Below are positions 10,761-19,599 of a DNA stretch of 64,000 nucleotides, piece after piece. The number at the start of each line of letters is the position of its first letter. The first letter of the stretch is position 1. The stretch is from Hymenobacter cheonanensis (GTDB taxonomy: Bacteria > Bacteroidota > Bacteroidia > Cytophagales > Hymenobacteraceae), in contig NZ_JAUQSW010000005.1 in NCBI RefSeq assembly GCF_030581075.1, positions 1-64,000 of the forward strand, in the 5' to 3' direction. The notes below the pieces were generated by a model, which saw only the letters and a program-made list of their open reading frames with translations, was not told the origin of the DNA and searched no databases. The position numbers and the translations under genes were made by a program.

Positions 10761-12026
10761 ATGCTCCTCACCCTTCGCCTCGTACTCGAAAGCTTCGCCT
10801 TTGCCTGGCAGGCGCTGCGGTCCAACCTGCTGCGCACCATCCTGTCGCTGCTCGGCGTCACGGTGGGTATATTCTCCATCATTGCCGTGTTCATGGTCGT
10901 CGATTCGCTCGAATCGAACGTGCGCAGCAGCATGAACTTCCTGGGCGACAAGGTAGTGTACGTGGGCAAGTGGCCCTGGGTCTTCGACCCCAACCAGCCC
11001 TGGTGGAAGTACTTCAACCGCCCCGTGCCCACGGTGCGCGAGTTTCGGCAGCTGCAGCGCATGCTGCCCCCTAGCAGCCAAAAAGGCATCGCCATCTTTG
11101 TGCCCAAAAGCGGCAACACTTTTAAGGCCGATGCTAACTCGGTGAGCGACTGTGCCATGCAGGGCGTGAGCTACGAGTACCGCGACGTGTCGAACGTGCC
11201 CATCGAGCAGGGACGCTACTTCACGCCGCAGGAAGTGGAGGCCGGCCGGCCGGTGGCCATCATCGGGGCCACCATTGCCGAAAACCTCTACCCGCAGGGC
11301 GAGCCGGTGGGCCGGCAGTTTAAAACGCATGGCCGCTACTTCACGGTTATCGGCGTGATGAAAAAGGAGGGCAAAAAGCTGCTCGATACCCCTAGCAACG
11401 ACACCAACTGCCTCATTCCGTACGATGCCTTCGCCAGCCTCTTCGCCATGAGCAGCACCGGCATGAGTGGCCCCTCGCCCAGCATTGGCGTGAAGGGCCG
11501 CGACGACGACCCCGGCCTGCTCAACCTGGAGGCCGAGATGCGCGGCGACCTGCGCGTTATCCGCGGCCTCAAGCCCCGGCAGGAAGACAATTTTGCCCTC
11601 AACCGCCCCGAGATGATTGCCGAAACTATCGGCAAGCTCTTCAGCGTCATTGGCATAGCGGGCGGCATCATCGGCTCGTTTGCCATGCTGGTGGGCGGCT
11701 TTGGCATTGCCAACATCATGTTTGTGTCGGTGCGCGAGCGCACCAACATCATCGGCATCCAGAAATCGCTGGGGGCCAAAAATTACTTTATCCTGTTTCA
11801 ATTTCTGTTCGAGGCCGTGTTTTTGTGCCTGCTAGGGGGCGCGGCGGGCATTTTTCTGGTGTGGCTCATTACGCTGATTCCACAGGAAGCGCTAGCCCTC
11901 ACGCTGAGCGCGGGCAACATCTCGCTGGGCCTGCTGGTGTCGGTGGGCATTGGCATTCTGGCCGGCATTATCCCGGCGGTGCTGGCCGCTAACCTCGACC
12001 CGGTGATTGCCATTCGGGCAAAGTGA
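10761..12026 (+). CDS. ABC transporter permease, MacB/FtsX type
   Basis: 421 residues. One N-terminal membrane helix (about 20-45, LLRTILSLLGVTVGIFSIIAV), a long periplasmic MacB-like core domain (about 46-280), then three C-terminal helices (about 290-415) in the FtsX arrangement with the VSVRERTNIIGIQKSLGA coupling segment. Such permeases work as mechanotransmission dimers with a cytoplasmic ATPase, moving lipoproteins, peptides or toxins. No ATPase gene is adjacent, so it must be encoded elsewhere. ATG 10761 places the first helix correctly; the longer frame from 10641 would overlap the queA promoter region. Confidence 0.88.
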   Translation: MLLTLRLVLESFAFAWQALRSNLLRTILSLLGVTVGIFSIIAVFMVVDSLESNVRSSMNFLGDKVVYVGKWPWVFDPNQPWWKYFNRPVPTVREFRQLQRMLPPSSQKGIAIFVPKSGNTFKADANSVSDCAMQGVSYEYRDVSNVPIEQGRYFTPQEVEAGRPVAIIGATIAENLYPQGEPVGRQFKTHGRYFTVIGVMKKEGKKLLDTPSNDTNCLIPYDAFASLFAMSSTGMSGPSPSIGVKGRDDDPGLLNLEAEMRGDLRVIRGLKPRQEDNFALNRPEMIAETIGKLFSVIGIAGGIIGSFAMLVGGFGIANIMFVSVRERTNIIGIQKSLGAKNYFILFQFLFEAVFLCLLGGAAGIFLVWLITLIPQEALALTLSAGNISLGLLVSVGIGILAGIIPAVLAANLDPVIAIRAK

Positions 12027-12055
12027 AAAAATAGCGAAGCGCTCCGGAAAGGCAA

Positions 12056-12083
12056 AAAAAAGCGGTTTGACCGCCGCTTTTTT
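12056..12083 (+). terminator. Terminator after ABC permease gene
   Basis: aaaaaagcgg (12056-12065) pairs with ccgctttttt (12074-12083) across an 8-base loop, ending in a T run about 30 bases after the permease stop. Confidence 0.7.
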
Positions 12084-12201
12084 GCAAAAATTTACCTTTT
12101 CACCTCATTTTTCGGCGCACACATCTATCTTCGCGCCCCTACTTTTGGCCGCCCCGCTTTTTGAGCCGGGGCGGTTTCGTTTTTTCCCCACCCTGGCACT
12201 C

Positions 12202-13068
12202 ATGTCAAAACTCAAGAAAACCAGCAAAACCAAGTCTTCCGACGAAACCCTGAACGCGGGCTCGGGCAAGACCATTGTGCAGCCCAACGTTAACGATAAC
12301 AAACTCACCAGCATTACGGAGCTGCGCCAGCAAACCGGCGGCGTGGCCAAGGGTGCGCACGACCCCGACGAGCAGCGCATCCGCAAAGCCTTCGTTGACA
12401 AGGACTGGAACGAGATTAAAATCGCCGATAGCTGGCAGATTTTCAAGGTGATGGCCGAGTTTGTGGAGGGCTTCGAGAAGATGTCCAAAATCGGCCCCTG
12501 CGTCAGCATCTTTGGCTCGGCCCGTACCAAGCCTGATAATCAATACTATAAGCTAGCCGAAGAAATTGCCTCCAAGCTCGTGCGCCACGGCTACGGCGTC
12601 ATCACGGGGGGCGGCCCCGGCATTATGGAAGCCGGCAACAAGGGGGCCCGCGCCGAGGGCGGCAAGTCGGTGGGCCTCAACATCGAGCTGCCCTTCGAGC
12701 AGACGCACAACATCTACATCGACCAGGATAAGTGCATCGACTTCGATTACTTCTTCGTGCGCAAGGTGATGTTTGTGAAGTACGCGCAGGCCTTCGTGGG
12801 TATGCCCGGCGGCTTCGGCACCATCGATGAATTATTTGAGGCGCTGACCCTTATCCAAACCAAAAAAATCGGCCGTTTCCCCATCGTGCTCGTGGGCTCG
12901 GCCTACTGGGGCGGCCTGTTCGAGTGGATTCAGAACGTGATGCTGGGCGAAGAGCGCAATATCTCGCCCGAAGACATGGACCTCGTGCACATTGTGGACG
13001 ACGCCAGCGAGGCGGTAAAAATCATCGACGATTTCTACCACAAATACTCGCTGTCGCCCAACTTCTAG
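12202..13068 (+). CDS. LOG family protein (cytokinin-riboside-monophosphate phosphoribohydrolase-like)
   Basis: 288 residues. The Rossmann motifs GGGPGIMEAGNKGA (about 136) and PGGFGTIDELFEAL (about 201) define the LOG/TIGR00730 family, whose tested members hydrolyse nucleoside 5'-monophosphates to the base and ribose 5-phosphate. Older annotation as lysine decarboxylase is wrong for this family. The first 60 residues are a Lys/Ser/Thr-rich tail not needed for the fold. ATG 12202 is chosen because the longer frame from 12007 starts inside the preceding permease gene and crosses its terminator. Confidence 0.88.
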   Translation: MSKLKKTSKTKSSDETLNAGSGKTIVQPNVNDNKLTSITELRQQTGGVAKGAHDPDEQRIRKAFVDKDWNEIKIADSWQIFKVMAEFVEGFEKMSKIGPCVSIFGSARTKPDNQYYKLAEEIASKLVRHGYGVITGGGPGIMEAGNKGARAEGGKSVGLNIELPFEQTHNIYIDQDKCIDFDYFFVRKVMFVKYAQAFVGMPGGFGTIDELFEALTLIQTKKIGRFPIVLVGSAYWGGLFEWIQNVMLGEERNISPEDMDLVHIVDDASEAVKIIDDFYHKYSLSPNF

Positions 13069-13095
13069 GGCGCTTCTATCTGCGCAGAACATGCC

Positions 13096-13136
13096 AAAAG
13101 GCCGGCCCGGTGCACGCTGCACCGGGCCGGCCTTTT
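13096..13136 (+). terminator. Strong hairpin terminator after LOG gene
   Basis: A perfect 19-bp stem (aaaaggccggcccggtgca, 13096-13114, with 13118-13136) around the loop CGC, closing with TTTTT. It sits 27 bases after the LOG stop. Confidence 0.88.
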
Positions 13137-13383
13137 TGTGTGGCAATACCGGCAGACTGCTCCCAAACCAGAAGCAATTCTGAAGAAAGGCTGGGGTAGT
13201 ATAATGCAAATTCATCGAGGAATCAGCCTAATTCAACGCCAAAAAAAGGCCGTTGAACGAAAAACCGGCTGAACCAAGAAGAAGGGAATCGGACCGGGAA
13301 ATACTTTTGGTACAAAAAAAACTAGGTATTATACCAACGGTTTTTTTGCTCGCTCTTTGTCATCCTTTCCCTTCCTTCTTTTT
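13137..13383. other. Intergenic leader before T9SS cargo gene
   Basis: About 250 bases of AT-richer DNA without a gene. It holds A-tracts, TTTTGGTACAAAA near 13302, and the imperfect palindrome GGTATTATACC at 13326-13336, which could be a regulator site or promoter. Nothing clearer is visible. Confidence 0.5.
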
Positions 13384-15120
13384 ATGAAACACACTGCTAC
13401 CTGCCTCGCCACCACCTTTTTGCTAGGGCTGACGCCTTGCTTAACGGCCACTGCCCAAACCAGCACCATCGACTACCGAAACAGCACCAGCACCGGCAGC
13501 CTTGAAAAACGCACGGCCACGGAAACCAGCCTGGCCACCTCGTTCAAATTCGGGTCGTACAACACGGCCGTTACCAACCCCAACGAGGCCACCTTGGGAA
13601 ACGACAACGACGTATTTCAGCTCACCAACCAGTACAGCGCCCAAATCAGCGGCCGGGCCCTGGTGTGGCGGCAAGACAACTCGACCACCTACCTGCCGAG
13701 CAGCGTGCCTAGTGTGCAGGTGAATACGGCCACGCCCTTGAAGTCGCAGGTGCTGCTCACCTTCAGCCGGGAGGTGACGGGCCTCACGTTTGTGATTCAG
13801 GATATTGACCTCTCGACCCTGACGAGCAGCGCCTCGACCGGCGGCAGCGACTACACCGATGAGGTAGATTTTTACCCGCTCGACGGCGATGGCCAGCCCG
13901 TAGATATGTCGCCGGGCAACGTGACAGGCAGCATTGGCAACCCCAACACCTGCACTTACTATGGCCCAACCACGATTGATGGCAAAAAGCAGGTGGCCCT
14001 GCGCGGCACGGGCCTGAACGGCACCATCAGCGGCCCTAGCCGCCGGGGCAACGTGACCATCACGTTTGTGAACCCGGTGAAGACGATGCTGCTCACGTAC
14101 CGCAACCTGAATACGTTTAGAAACAGCGATTTTCGCTTGCAAACCATTGCCTTTGAGCAGATTGCGTGGTGCTCGCAGGCCGACCTCACCACCACCATCG
14201 TCAACTCGGATACGGGCACGCTGGTGGCCGGCAAAACCGGCAAGTTCACGGTGACCTTCAGCAACGTGGGCGACCTGGACACCGACAATGTGCAGGCCCA
14301 GGTGAAGCTGGCCCCCTTCCTGAGCAACGTGACGGCCACCAACGGGGGCCTCTACAACCCGCAAACCGGCATCGTGACGTATCCAACCACGGCCATTGCG
14401 CCCTATGGCGGCAAGCTTTCCTCGGTAATCAGCTACACGGCCCCGGCTGCCAAAACCCTCGTAACGGCCACCGCTACCATTACCACCACTACCAGCCAGG
14501 GCCTCGACCCCAGCCCCAACACGGCCACGGCCACGGCTACGCCGGTGGGCCCGCTGCCGGTAGCGCTGACGGCGTTTGCCGCGCAGGCCGTGGGCCGCGA
14601 TGCCCGCCTGACCTGGACGACGGCCTCGGAGCAAAACAACGACTACTTTGGCGTAGAGCGCAGCCTGGATGGGCAAGCCTTTACGCAGGTGGGCCGCGTA
14701 GCCGGGCACGGTACCGCGCTGGTAGCCAATAGCTACAACTATACCGATGCCGCCGTGGCCAGCCGCGCCGCCGGCCCCGTGTACTACCGCCTGCACCAGG
14801 TAGACCTGGACGGCACGAGTACCTACTCGCCGGTGCGCACCGTCAGCTTTGACGGGGCTGGCGCGGTGGCCGGCCTGGGGCTGTACCCCAACCCCGCCGC
14901 GCCCACCGATGCCGCCGTAACCCTCGACCTGCGCACCCTGCCCCTGGGGGCCTACGACGTGAACCTGGTGAGCGCCCTGGGCAGCACCGTAGCGCACTAC
15001 CCCGTGCAGGGCGGCCAAAGCCAGGCCCTTACGCTGCCTGCCACGCTGGCTAGCGGGGCCTACCTCGTGCTGGTGCAGGGCAATGGCCTGCGCCTGTCGC
15101 AGCGCCTGGCCCGCCACTAG
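13384..15120 (+). CDS. Type IX-secreted surface protein with C-terminal sorting domain
   Basis: 578 residues. Signal peptide ending at TATAQ (about 1-24); a beta-rich region (about 25-260); a DUF11-like Ig domain (about 265-385) with a typical NVGDLDTDNVQAQV pattern; a fibronectin-like linker starting PVALTAFAAQ and containing TWTTASEQNNDYFGVERS; and a C-terminal T9SS type A sorting domain (about 500-578) beginning LYPNPA and ending SGAYLVLVQGNGLRLSQRL. This layout marks export through SecYEG then the type IX system to the cell surface or medium. Its ligand or activity cannot be told. It is monocistronic, between two strong terminators. Confidence 0.88.
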   Translation: MKHTATCLATTFLLGLTPCLTATAQTSTIDYRNSTSTGSLEKRTATETSLATSFKFGSYNTAVTNPNEATLGNDNDVFQLTNQYSAQISGRALVWRQDNSTTYLPSSVPSVQVNTATPLKSQVLLTFSREVTGLTFVIQDIDLSTLTSSASTGGSDYTDEVDFYPLDGDGQPVDMSPGNVTGSIGNPNTCTYYGPTTIDGKKQVALRGTGLNGTISGPSRRGNVTITFVNPVKTMLLTYRNLNTFRNSDFRLQTIAFEQIAWCSQADLTTTIVNSDTGTLVAGKTGKFTVTFSNVGDLDTDNVQAQVKLAPFLSNVTATNGGLYNPQTGIVTYPTTAIAPYGGKLSSVISYTAPAAKTLVTATATITTTTSQGLDPSPNTATATATPVGPLPVALTAFAAQAVGRDARLTWTTASEQNNDYFGVERSLDGQAFTQVGRVAGHGTALVANSYNYTDAAVASRAAGPVYYRLHQVDLDGTSTYSPVRTVSFDGAGAVAGLGLYPNPAAPTDAAVTLDLRTLPLGAYDVNLVSALGSTVAHYPVQGGQSQALTLPATLASGAYLVLVQGNGLRLSQRLARH

Positions 15121-15144
15121 GCCAACTAATTGAACCATAGTTTG

Positions 15145-15180
15145 AAAGGCTCACTGAAAAGAATTTTTAGTGAGCCTTTT
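15145..15180 (+). terminator. Terminator after T9SS cargo gene
   Basis: aaaggctcact (15145-15155) pairs with agtgagccttt (15169-15179), followed by T; an inner GAAAA/TTTTT extends the stem. Confidence 0.8.
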
Positions 15181-15287
15181 GGCTGGGCCCTTTTTGCCAG
15201 GGGATGGTGGCCGACGGAATCAACGGCAGGGCTAGCCGGTTTAAAATATGGGCCGCCCGCCGCGCCGGCCCGTACTTTGTCTCTACC

Positions 15288-18182
15288 ATGACTGACCAGC
15301 CCACCGCGCCCGCCAAAAAGCTTTTCCTGCTCGACGCTTTTGCCCTCATCTATCGCTCGCACTTCGCCTTCGCCAAGAACCCTAGGGTCAACTCGAAGGG
15401 CATGAATACGGGCGCCATTCTGGGCTTCACCAACACCCTGGTGGAGGTGCTGCTCAAAGAGAAGCCTACCCACCTGGGCGTATGCTTCGACTCGGGCAAA
15501 ACCTTCCGGCACGAGAAGGACGAGAACTACAAGGCCAACCGCCAGGCCATGCCCGAGGACATTGGCATTGCCATCCCCTACATCAAGCAGATTATCGAGG
15601 GCTTCCACATTCCGATTCTGCTGATGGCCGGCTACGAGGCCGACGACGTGATTGGTACCCTGGCCCAAAAAGCTGAGAAAGAAGGCTTTGAGGTGTTTAT
15701 GATGACGCCCGACAAAGACTACTGCCAGCTCGTAACCGAGCACATCAAGATTTACCGCCCCGCCTTCATGGGCAACGCGGCCGAGGTGCTCGACGTGCAG
15801 CACGTGCTGGAGCGCTTTGAGGTGGAAAACGTGATGCAAGTAGTTGATATTCTGGGCTTGCAGGGCGATGCGAGCGATAATATCCCCGGCATTCCGGGCA
15901 TTGGCGAAAAGACGGCCAAGGCACTCATCAAGCAGTTTGGCTCGGTCGAAAACCTGATTGCCAACTCCGATAAGCTCAAGGGTAAGCAGCAGGAAAACGT
16001 GCGCAACTTTGCCGAGCAGGGCCTGCTGAGCAAGGAGCTGGCCACCATCCACGTCAACGTGCCCATTGAGTTTGAGGCCGATAAGCTCGTCATGGACGCG
16101 CCCGACGCCCCGCGCCTGCGCGAGCTGTTTGAGGAGCTGGAGTTTCGGCAGCTCGCCGCCCGGGTGCTGGGCGAAAGCGGTGGGGCTAGCGCCAGCCGCC
16201 CGCCCGCCGGCCCCGTGGGGCGCGGCGCCCGCCGGCCCAAGGTAGCCGCGCCGAGCGCCCAGGGCTCGCTGTTTGGCGAGGGCAGCGCGGCGGTAGTTAT
16301 TGCCGCCGAAAACGGGGAGTTTGCCCCCGGCGAGGCGGGCGAGTACTACCACGGCCCCACCAAAACGCTGGCCGACGTGCCGCACCACTACCACCTGGTA
16401 GATACGCCCGAGCTGCGCAAGTCGCTGCTGGATTTTTTGTTACAGCAAAAGGAAGTGAGCTTCGACACCGAAACCACCGGGCTCAATACCATGACGGCGC
16501 GGCTGGTGGGCCTGAGCTTTAGCTGGCACGCGGGCGAGGCGTACTACGTGCCCGTGCCCAGCGACGATGCGGAGGCTAGCCAGGCGCTGGTGGAGGAGTT
16601 TCGACCGTTTTTTGAGAGCCCGACTATCCTGAAAATTGGGCAGAATATCAAGTACGACCTACTGATTCTCAAGAACTACGCCGTGCGGGTGAGCGGGCCG
16701 TTCTTCGATACCATGCTGGCGCACTACCTCATCGAGCCCGACATGCGCCATAACATGGATGTGCTGGCCGAAACGTATCTGCACTACACGCCGGTGCCCA
16801 TCACGGACCTCATCGGGCCCAAGGGCAAGAACCAGAAAACAATGGCCGACCTCGACCCGGCCGCCGTGAGCGACTACGCCTGCGAAGACGCCGACGTGAC
16901 CTTACAGCTGCGCCACGTGTTCGAGCCCATGCTCAAAGACCTGGGTTTGCTAGGCCTGCTCAACGACGTAGAAAACCCGCTGGTGCCGGTGCTGGCCGAC
17001 ATCGAGCACGAGGGCGTGCGCATCGACTCGGGCGCCATGAATGAGTACTCGGCCGAGCTGCAAGGCTACGTGCAGGAGCTGGAAACCCAGATTTTTCGCG
17101 AGGCCGGTCAGGAATTCAACATCGGCTCGCCCAAGCAGCTGGGCGAAGTGCTGTTTGACAAAATGCAGGTGGGCGCCGGCAAAATCAAGAAAACCAAGAC
17201 CGGCCAGTACGCCACCGGCGAGGAAATTCTGAGCCAGCTGGCCGGCGACTACCCCATTGCGGGCCTCATCCTGGAATATCGCCAGCTCAGCAAGCTGCGC
17301 AGCACCTACGTGGAGGCGCTGCCGCAGCTGGTGTGCGGCGATGGCCGCGTGCATACCACGTTCAACCAGGCAGTTACGGCCACGGGGCGCTTGTCCTCGA
17401 CTAATCCCAACCTCCAGAACATTCCCATTCGCACCGAGAAGGGCCGCGAAATCCGCAAGGCCTTCGTGCCGCGCGACAGCCAGCACATTCTGCTGGCCGC
17501 CGACTACTCGCAGGTAGAGCTGCGCATCATGGCCGATTTTTCGGGCGATGCCACGATGATTGAGGCCTTCCGGCTAGGGCAAGATGTGCACACCAGCACC
17601 GCCAGCAAGGTATTTAAAGTGCCCCTGGGCGAGGTCGATGGCGAGATGCGCCGCAAGGCTAAGACCGTGAACTTCGGCATTATCTACGGCATCTCGGCGT
17701 TCGGGCTAGCCCAGCGCATCGGCATCAGCCGCAAGGAAGCCACCGATATTATCGACACCTACTTTCAGGAGTTTCCGAGCGTGAAGCAGTTCATGGACGA
17801 CAGCATCAACCGCGCCCGCGAGCTGGAATACGCCGAAACGCTGCTCAAGCGCCGCCGCTACCTGCGCGACATCAATTCGCGCAACGCCACGCTGCGCGGC
17901 TACACCGAGCGCAACGCCATCAACGCCCCCATCCAGGGCACGGCCGCCGACATCATCAAGATGGCCATGATAAACATCCACGACTGGCTTATCGAAGAGA
18001 AACTGGGTACCAAGATGATACTGCAAGTGCACGACGAACTGGTGTTCGACGCCGTGCGCGAGGAAGTGGAGTACGTGACCCCAAAAATCCGCGAGCTGAT
18101 GACCACGGCGCTGCTCTTGCCCCACGGCGTGCCGCTGGAAGTAGAAGTAGGCACCGGCGACAACTGGCTGAAGGCGCACTAG
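15288..18182 (+). CDS. polA: DNA polymerase I
   Basis: 964 residues with all three PolI domains. The 5' flap nuclease (about 1-300) has the GYEADDVIGTLA block and the helix-hairpin-helix IPGIPGIGEKTA. The 3'-5' proofreading domain (about 370-570) keeps the catalytic FDTETTGL motif, so proofreading is likely active. The polymerase domain carries DYSQVELRIMA (motif A), the RRKAKTVNFGIIYG O-helix and QVHDELVFD (motif C). It fills gaps and removes RNA primers. ATG 15288 (MTDQPTAPAKK) is preferred over 15204, which lies before a TACTTTG -7-like box at 15273. Confidence 0.97.
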   Translation: MTDQPTAPAKKLFLLDAFALIYRSHFAFAKNPRVNSKGMNTGAILGFTNTLVEVLLKEKPTHLGVCFDSGKTFRHEKDENYKANRQAMPEDIGIAIPYIKQIIEGFHIPILLMAGYEADDVIGTLAQKAEKEGFEVFMMTPDKDYCQLVTEHIKIYRPAFMGNAAEVLDVQHVLERFEVENVMQVVDILGLQGDASDNIPGIPGIGEKTAKALIKQFGSVENLIANSDKLKGKQQENVRNFAEQGLLSKELATIHVNVPIEFEADKLVMDAPDAPRLRELFEELEFRQLAARVLGESGGASASRPPAGPVGRGARRPKVAAPSAQGSLFGEGSAAVVIAAENGEFAPGEAGEYYHGPTKTLADVPHHYHLVDTPELRKSLLDFLLQQKEVSFDTETTGLNTMTARLVGLSFSWHAGEAYYVPVPSDDAEASQALVEEFRPFFESPTILKIGQNIKYDLLILKNYAVRVSGPFFDTMLAHYLIEPDMRHNMDVLAETYLHYTPVPITDLIGPKGKNQKTMADLDPAAVSDYACEDADVTLQLRHVFEPMLKDLGLLGLLNDVENPLVPVLADIEHEGVRIDSGAMNEYSAELQGYVQELETQIFREAGQEFNIGSPKQLGEVLFDKMQVGAGKIKKTKTGQYATGEEILSQLAGDYPIAGLILEYRQLSKLRSTYVEALPQLVCGDGRVHTTFNQAVTATGRLSSTNPNLQNIPIRTEKGREIRKAFVPRDSQHILLAADYSQVELRIMADFSGDATMIEAFRLGQDVHTSTASKVFKVPLGEVDGEMRRKAKTVNFGIIYGISAFGLAQRIGISRKEATDIIDTYFQEFPSVKQFMDDSINRARELEYAETLLKRRRYLRDINSRNATLRGYTERNAINAPIQGTAADIIKMAMINIHDWLIEEKLGTKMILQVHDELVFDAVREEVEYVTPKIRELMTTALLLPHGVPLEVEVGTGDNWLKAH

Positions 18183-18213
18183 GCCCGCCGAGTTGTCTTA
18201 AACTTGGGTAGTC

Positions 18214-18654
18214 ATGCAAAACGGAATCATAAAAATCAAAGCCACAAAAGATTATGACGATGACTGCACCTTTGAGGCGGTAGTAAATACTGCCGATATT
18301 AAGGCAACTGCCAGCTTCTGGGGTTACACCGACACCTTGGAAGAATTTGGGACAGCGTTGGCGAACTTTCCGGCTACTGCTCAGCAAAGAGTGCGATTTC
18401 AGTCTGGTGAAGACGTGGAAGCGAGCTACCCGTATTTTTTACTCGAAGCCTACTGCGTAAGTCCGCTTGGGCATACTGCTTTGCAGGTAATCATTGACAA
18501 CAAGGAACCCCATCCACGAAAAAAGCGAGTGGAGTTCTCCATCTTAGCAGAAGCGGCCGCGCTGAATAAATTTGGTAAAAGGTTATTAAGTCTGCAAGCC
18601 GGCTTAGCTTCCGAGCAAGAATATAGTATAGAATGGGAAGCCCGAACGAGTTAG
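18214..18654 (+). CDS. Hypothetical protein with AT-richer composition
   Basis: 146 residues, soluble, no signal or membrane segment; rich in Glu, Ala, Lys. Its base composition is visibly less GC-rich than its neighbours (many AAA, ATT, GAA codons), suggesting later acquisition or weak codon optimisation. The pattern of short strands followed by a helical C-terminus is unremarkable, and I recognise no family. It starts 31 bases after polA and overlaps the next gene by 22 bases in another frame, so the two may be co-translated. TAAACTTG precedes the ATG by 7 bases. Confidence 0.6.
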   Translation: MQNGIIKIKATKDYDDDCTFEAVVNTADIKATASFWGYTDTLEEFGTALANFPATAQQRVRFQSGEDVEASYPYFLLEAYCVSPLGHTALQVIIDNKEPHPRKKRVEFSILAEAAALNKFGKRLLSLQAGLASEQEYSIEWEARTS

Positions 18655-19100
18655 TTAAACCCGCCCTCTACGCCGCCTGCCTAGCCTACGTGCACACCCG
18701 CCTCGACGCGGCCCGCGCCGGCATGGCCGCCGCCCAGGAATCGAGCAACTCCGAAACCAAGAGCAGTGCCGGCGACAAGTACGAAACCGGCCGCGCCATG
18801 GCCCAGCAGGAGCGCGACCGCCACGCCGCCCAGCTGCACGAGGCCCAGCAGCTGCTAGGGGCGTTGCAAAAGATTAACCCCGAGCTGGCCGCCGACACCG
18901 TGCGGCTGGGGGCGCTGGCCAGCACCAGCCTGGGGCTGTTCTACGTGAGTATCAGCGCGGGGCGCTTGGCTACGGCCGAGGGGCAGGCGTTTATGGCCGT
19001 GTCGCCGGCGGCGCCGCTGGCCGTGGCGCTGCACGGGCGCCGGGCCGGCGAGGAAGTCGTTTTCAATGGTAAGCCCGTGCGGATAGAAGCCGTGGGCTAG
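18633..19100 (+). CDS. GreA/GreB C-terminal-like protein
   Basis: 155 residues. The segment SSAGDKYETGRAMAQQE (about 45-61), followed by a heptad-like helix and a C-terminal beta domain with VSPAAPLAVALHGRRAGEE, resembles the small GreA/GreB-C-like proteins of Bacteroidota. In real Gre factors the coiled-coil tip carries acidic residues that act on stalled RNA polymerase; here the domain order is only similar, so a role in transcription is inferred and weak. Such proteins are sometimes labelled 3-oxoacyl-ACP synthase, which the sequence does not support. The start overlaps the upstream gene by 22 bases; a later start is possible. Confidence 0.7.
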   Translation: MGSPNELVKPALYAACLAYVHTRLDAARAGMAAAQESSNSETKSSAGDKYETGRAMAQQERDRHAAQLHEAQQLLGALQKINPELAADTVRLGALASTSLGLFYVSISAGRLATAEGQAFMAVSPAAPLAVALHGRRAGEEVVFNGKPVRIEAVG

Positions 19101-19174
19101 CGGCCCGCGCGTCACCCTGACCGCCAGCTAGCCGTATGTAGGGGGCGCGGAGCCAAACTGCCGCGCCCCTTCCC

Positions 19175-19588
19175 ATGCCGCAAGACGTCAAAACCACCAC
19201 CCTGCAAAACGTGGCCCGCTACACCCTCGGCACCTTTATGGTAGGCGCCGGCGTGGGGCACCTTACCTTCGCCCGCCAGCCGTTTCAGGCTCAGGCGCCC
19301 GACTGGGTGCCGCAGGACAAAGACACCGTGGTGCTCGAATCGGGCGTGGTAGAAATCGGGCTAGGCCTGCTCATGCTCTTCAACCGCCGCCATAAGGTGC
19401 CAATGGGCGTTGGGCTGGCCGCGTTTTATGCCGCCGTTTTCCCGGGCAATATCCACCAGTACCTCAGCAGCTTGCCCGCGCTAGGCCTCGACACCGAGCG
19501 CAAGCGCTATGTGCGCCTGTTCTTTCAGCCGGTGCTCATGGGCGTGGCGCTGTGGAGTTGCGGCGTTTTCAATAAAAAGCGCAAGTAG
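19175..19588 (+). CDS. DoxX-like membrane protein
   Basis: 137 residues with four predicted membrane helices (around 15-33, 48-67, 74-93, 112-132). The arrangement and the segment VVEIGLGLLMLFNRRHK match the DoxX/DoxD-like superfamily of small membrane proteins, some of which act near respiratory quinones or oxidoreductases. Here no partner is adjacent. The start at 19175 is 74 bases after the GreA-like gene, on the same strand, so they may share a transcript. It is convergent with the serine hydrolase gene. Confidence 0.7.
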   Translation: MPQDVKTTTLQNVARYTLGTFMVGAGVGHLTFARQPFQAQAPDWVPQDKDTVVLESGVVEIGLGLLMLFNRRHKVPMGVGLAAFYAAVFPGNIHQYLSSLPALGLDTERKRYVRLFFQPVLMGVALWSCGVFNKKRK

Positions 19589-19599
19589 TTCGCTAGGCT

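Noticed and set aside
10587..11801. 404-codon minus-strand frame
   Set aside because: Antisense to the ABC permease, His/Ala/Gly-rich with no fold signal.
13441..15138. 565-codon open frame on the minus strand
   Set aside because: It is antisense to the T9SS cargo gene, whose protein has clear domains; the antisense protein is a Gly/Arg/His-rich shadow.
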